From Clostridia bacterium (GTDB lineage Bacteria; Bacillota; Clostridia; Oscillospirales; CAG-272): a DNA stretch of 7,810 bases. The number at the start of each line of letters is the position of its first letter. Within the stretch, counting starts at the first letter, position 1. A program made the translations under genes and the position numbers. Shown in pieces: positions 6,901 through 7,810 of this stretch. The notes beneath the pieces were generated by a model that had not been told where the DNA came from, searched no databases, and saw only the letters and a list, made by a program, of their open reading frames with translations. Location: positions 1-7,810 of the forward strand of contig JAGAUC010000205.1 in NCBI GenBank assembly GCA_017621015.1, written 5' to 3'.

Positions 6901-7584
6901 ACTGTCGGTCTTGACAAGGATGTTCTTCATTTTTACGGAAAAGTCGTAAAAGCCGTCGAAATAGCGGACGGCATAGGAGCTGTACTTGCTTGTGCGGAAG
7001 GTCTCGATCTTGAAGTCAAACATCTTCTCGCCGTCAATGAAAAGCTCACTGATGCCGTTTCGGGGCGTAAACACGCAACGGATGTTATACCATCTGCCGG
7101 TCTCAAGCTTGACGTCGGTACGGGTCGTGGTCGAGCCGGTGGTATACAGATAGCCGTTGTTGTCGATACGAATCGAATTAAAGCGCTCGGGCCTTCCTGT
7201 TCCGATGTTGGTGTAGATCCAGCAAAGGAAGGAAAGCGGACTCTCCTCGGGTGTCTTGCCGTCACGATAGCCCTGCGGGAAGGAATTGAAATAGAAATCA
7301 CCCTCCAGCGAGAAGGTCATGAAGGACCCCATCATATTGGTGTCGTCGTACACGTAAAGCGTGGCGTTACCGCCGTAGTTTTCCGCGTAGGTGACACCGT
7401 CCTCGTCGGTCTTGATATCAAAACCGCCCTCATACAGACGGTAGCCGCCGTCGGTATCGGTCAGAAGGTTCCACACAAGGTCATCGGCCGAGGCGGACAC
7501 CATAAGTCCCGCCGTCATCAGCGCCATAAGCGCGATCACGAAAAGCAGACGGACTGCGCGGGAAAAGGCAAATTTGTTTTTCAT
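3922..7584 (-). CDS. Secreted multi-domain glycoside hydrolase, GH50-like (paralogue B)
   Basis: This is the first gene of the pair and a paralogue of gene A, with the same 1220-residue length and domain order. The signal peptide (basic KNK and R, hydrophobic core, cleavage after A31-S-A33) precedes a LamG/ConA-like domain (about 80-226), an Ig-like beta-sandwich (about 236-371) and a DNRLRE/CBM96-like domain (about 381-559; DWDEHSLNFQN). A linker region (560-700) and a GH50-like clan GH-A barrel (about 700-1125) follow. Candidate acid/base E855 in FGYTTDNEL and nucleophile E996 in KPFIVTEF fall at the same residue numbers as in A. A one- to two-residue excess near the N-terminus is cancelled by single-residue losses near 70 and 612. 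Cysteines of the binding domains (C121/C170; C387, C426, C500) match those of A, suggesting structural or disulfide roles. No surface anchor is visible. The start is supported by AAAGGGG and a strong upstream promoter. Enzyme class is fairly secure, exact GH family less so, substrate unknown. Confidence 0.9.
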   Translation of the reverse strand: MKNKFAFSRAVRLLFVIALMALMTAGLMVSASADDLVWNLLTDTDGGYRLYEGGFDIKTDEDGVTYAENYGGNATLYVYDDTNMMGSFMTFSLEGDFYFNSFPQGYRDGKTPEESPLSFLCWIYTNIGTGRPERFNSIRIDNNGYLYTTGSTTTRTDVKLETGRWYNIRCVFTPRNGISELFIDGEKMFDFKIETFRTSKYSSYAVRYFDGFYDFSVKMKNILVKTDSSYVIELKREEAADYLGYQVAKPKGDTFSLRGIFGVNGTDHSRVGYEVLMLDLDEDGKVFTESAALRSQEIYGAVRDMSGKTYNIKELYGYNYAAALEIPDIPIEPTGGSMEIVIRPYVLGNDGLRRYGLAQTLYYIGELDADGYPVLHKNDGKVYTVNCTDDTYIWNKAGNTTADYGSSTMFIFRNPGDANKDGYRACYFKFTLDAETVKQLETAASAKFRVYIPRVDGNTSRKLYDIVVHATDTDWDEHSLNFQNHGSMAAAREQVYQGPCRPAAYFTADVLQYLISEPLNEDGSLTVSFRITTEGKSDALEVYAYPKETSYKPVIEISNSVYEVVTNLDKMANPGYEPWGYAESLVDEWFEELQYEVWLTDMFGEPIYHGDEPFAPNGYGAKTATGDFTVPVRWLNNGFWTTSSTEGYKKGEAYFRGDKFARTLATLGTSTANEFLKSSYAEMRATYDSYGGITNAGWRGQATGFFHTEMYEGRAYIIDPLGYPYFAFGMNEVSIGGGNHVNYSLDAYGTKENYYNAITAELLELGVNTAFVSPNEELLAVENPLACAVGLSVVGDYMHRIGRAPIAEGEFPFNNTMNVFDPDFVTFSNENVAKQILAGNYVGNSHVFGYTTDNELPSARDLLSNYLTLNPAEEATNAFSYAVAWTWLARRMETDNPTLDMYLSSPEHDRMAEEFFSFVYSRYYKVARDAIKLTDPDHMYLGSRVAGDCKVNEGYHRAAGYYLDILTVNLYDGMNPAATTITDLYRNSGKPFIVTEFYAMSIDATDANGWLLASSHGAGAYTETLEERATYYEHYVLSLIESKACVGWIWYRFRDNDQSIYHSINLDMDVIMLSSTVGEIATPHTFLGEDGVIYTAEQVGFYDMIYEGNAINSNQNSNKGLYNNDFSSTVTVYNYGADGKLISSKGYEIEHPESEELADGTVVNASESDEIFEIGTVTHADGSYTKTVLTVYKGRYVAFAKAIRSLSTHMIGLINYFDAQ

Positions 7585-7590
7585 AAAAAA

Positions 7591-7597
7591 CCCCTTT
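7591..7597 (-). promoter_or_regulatory. Ribosome binding site of gene B
   Basis: AAAGGGG on the minus strand is separated from the ATG at 7584-7582 by six U residues. Spacing is ideal, and the chosen start is directly followed by a canonical signal peptide, so it is well supported. The U-rich spacer should keep the start unstructured. Confidence 0.85.
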
Positions 7598-7634
7598 CTC
7601 TTTTATAAACAAAATACCTAAAAATATATGTGTT

Positions 7635-7663
7635 ATTCTATCACATTTTCGTCACCTTGTCAA
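7635..7663 (-). promoter_or_regulatory. Promoter of the gene B-gene A unit
   Basis: TTGACA (7658-7663) and TAGAAT (7635-7640) are separated by 17 bases on the minus strand. The spacer ends in TGA, giving an extended -10 (TGnTAGAAT). The start site is expected near 7628, leaving a 5' leader of about 44 bases that is AU-rich and shows no obvious riboswitch fold. An A6 tract lies just upstream of the -35 box. With such a strong core, any substrate control would more likely act by repression or through flanking sites than by rescue of a weak promoter. No clear cre site for catabolite control was found. Confidence 0.88.
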
Positions 7664-7693
7664 TGTTTTTTGCCAAAATCTCCACGAATTTTT

Positions 7694-7717
7694 GGTTTAC
7701 AATTCTAACTGTAAACC
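7694..7717. promoter_or_regulatory. 24-bp inverted repeat, possible operator upstream of gene B
   Basis: GGTTTACA (7694-7701) and TGTAAACC (7710-7717) form perfect 8-base arms around an 8-base centre. The element lies about 30 bases upstream of the -35 box, roughly -66 to -89 from the expected start site, where an activator dimer could bind. TTTACA/TGTAAA half-sites occur in operators of several Firmicutes repressors, but the spacing does not match one I can name. It could also be a small RNA hairpin in the 3' region of the neighbouring transcript, though it lies downstream of that unit's terminator. Confidence 0.5.
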
Positions 7718-7739
7718 TTTTGAGTGCCAGAGAAGGTTA

Positions 7740-7810
7740 AAAAAGAGAAAAAAAGACAGAGGCGGCGGCGAGTGCGAGCGAACCTTCGCCGCACCACCGC
7801 CGCCCTGTCT
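7740..7810 (-). terminator. Rho-independent terminator of an upstream gene outside the window
   Basis: The last 57 bases (7754-7810) fold as a 25-bp hairpin on the minus strand: AGACAG, GGCGGCGG, TG, GTGCG and GCGA pair with their complements, interrupted by three single bulged U residues all on the 3' arm, with an AGGT loop. The stem is followed by TTTTTTCTCTTTTTT (7740-7753), a strong U-tract. This marks the end of a minus-strand gene lying to the right and isolates gene B from it. The hairpin reaches the window edge, so more stem could lie beyond. Confidence 0.85.

Noticed and set aside
193..7584. Mobile element or IS-mediated origin of the tandem copies
   Set aside because: No transposase, terminal inverted repeats or target duplications flank either copy; the boundaries are ordinary terminators and promoters.
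5047..7608. Plus-strand open frame of 853 codons opposite gene B
   Set aside because: It is codon-aligned with gene B, so its length only shows that gene B avoids TTA, CTA and TCA codons over this stretch. The translation has no recognisable domain and no convincing ribosome site.
7585..7630. Riboswitch in the 5' leader of gene B
   Set aside because: The predicted leader is only about 44 bases, AU-rich and without stable stems.
7694..7717. BlaI/MecI/CopY-type operator
   Set aside because: The TACA and TGTA half-sites are 8 bases apart, not the short spacing of that family, so the dyad is reported without a named regulator.

Overview
The window looks like chromosomal DNA from a Gram-positive anaerobe of the Clostridia type, possibly a gut or rumen lineage. 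This is inferred from four things: strong AAAGGAG/AAAGGGG ribosome sites, near-consensus TTGACA/TATAAT promoters with 17-base spacers, GC-rich genes separated by AT-rich spacers with Rho-independent terminators, and large secreted glycosidases with no SusC/SusD genes nearby. No species can be named from the sequence.

Every gene reads on the minus strand, so the transcriptional order is right to left. At the right edge (about 7748-7810) is a large hairpin with a U-tract that ends an upstream gene lying outside the window. A 24-bp dyad (7694-7717) follows, then an extended -10 type promoter (7635-7663), a roughly 45-base leader with an AAAGGGG site, and gene B (7584-3922). After a 66-base gap holding a 16-bp hairpin capped by a UACG tetraloop comes gene A (3855-193), which has its own AAAGGAG site but no visible promoter. 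Gene A ends at an 11-bp GC-rich hairpin (145-181). An AT-rich stretch then leads into a perfect consensus promoter (73-101) driving a tRNA-Glu(CUC) gene that runs off the left edge.

Genes A and B are tandem paralogues, each exactly 1220 codons and roughly 70% identical by eye. Both are predicted exported, multi-domain glycoside hydrolases with the same order: signal peptide, LamG/ConA-like lectin domain, Ig-like beta-sandwich, DNRLRE/CBM96-like carbohydrate-binding domain, conserved linker region, clan GH-A TIM barrel resembling the GH50 (beta-agarase) family, and a conserved C-terminal segment. The candidate acid/base (E855) and nucleophile (E996) are in the same positions in both. They are probably co-transcribed from the gene B promoter, with the intergenic hairpin setting their ratio, and may act on related parts of one polysaccharide. 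The substrate is unknown. No mobile element, CRISPR array or phage gene was seen.
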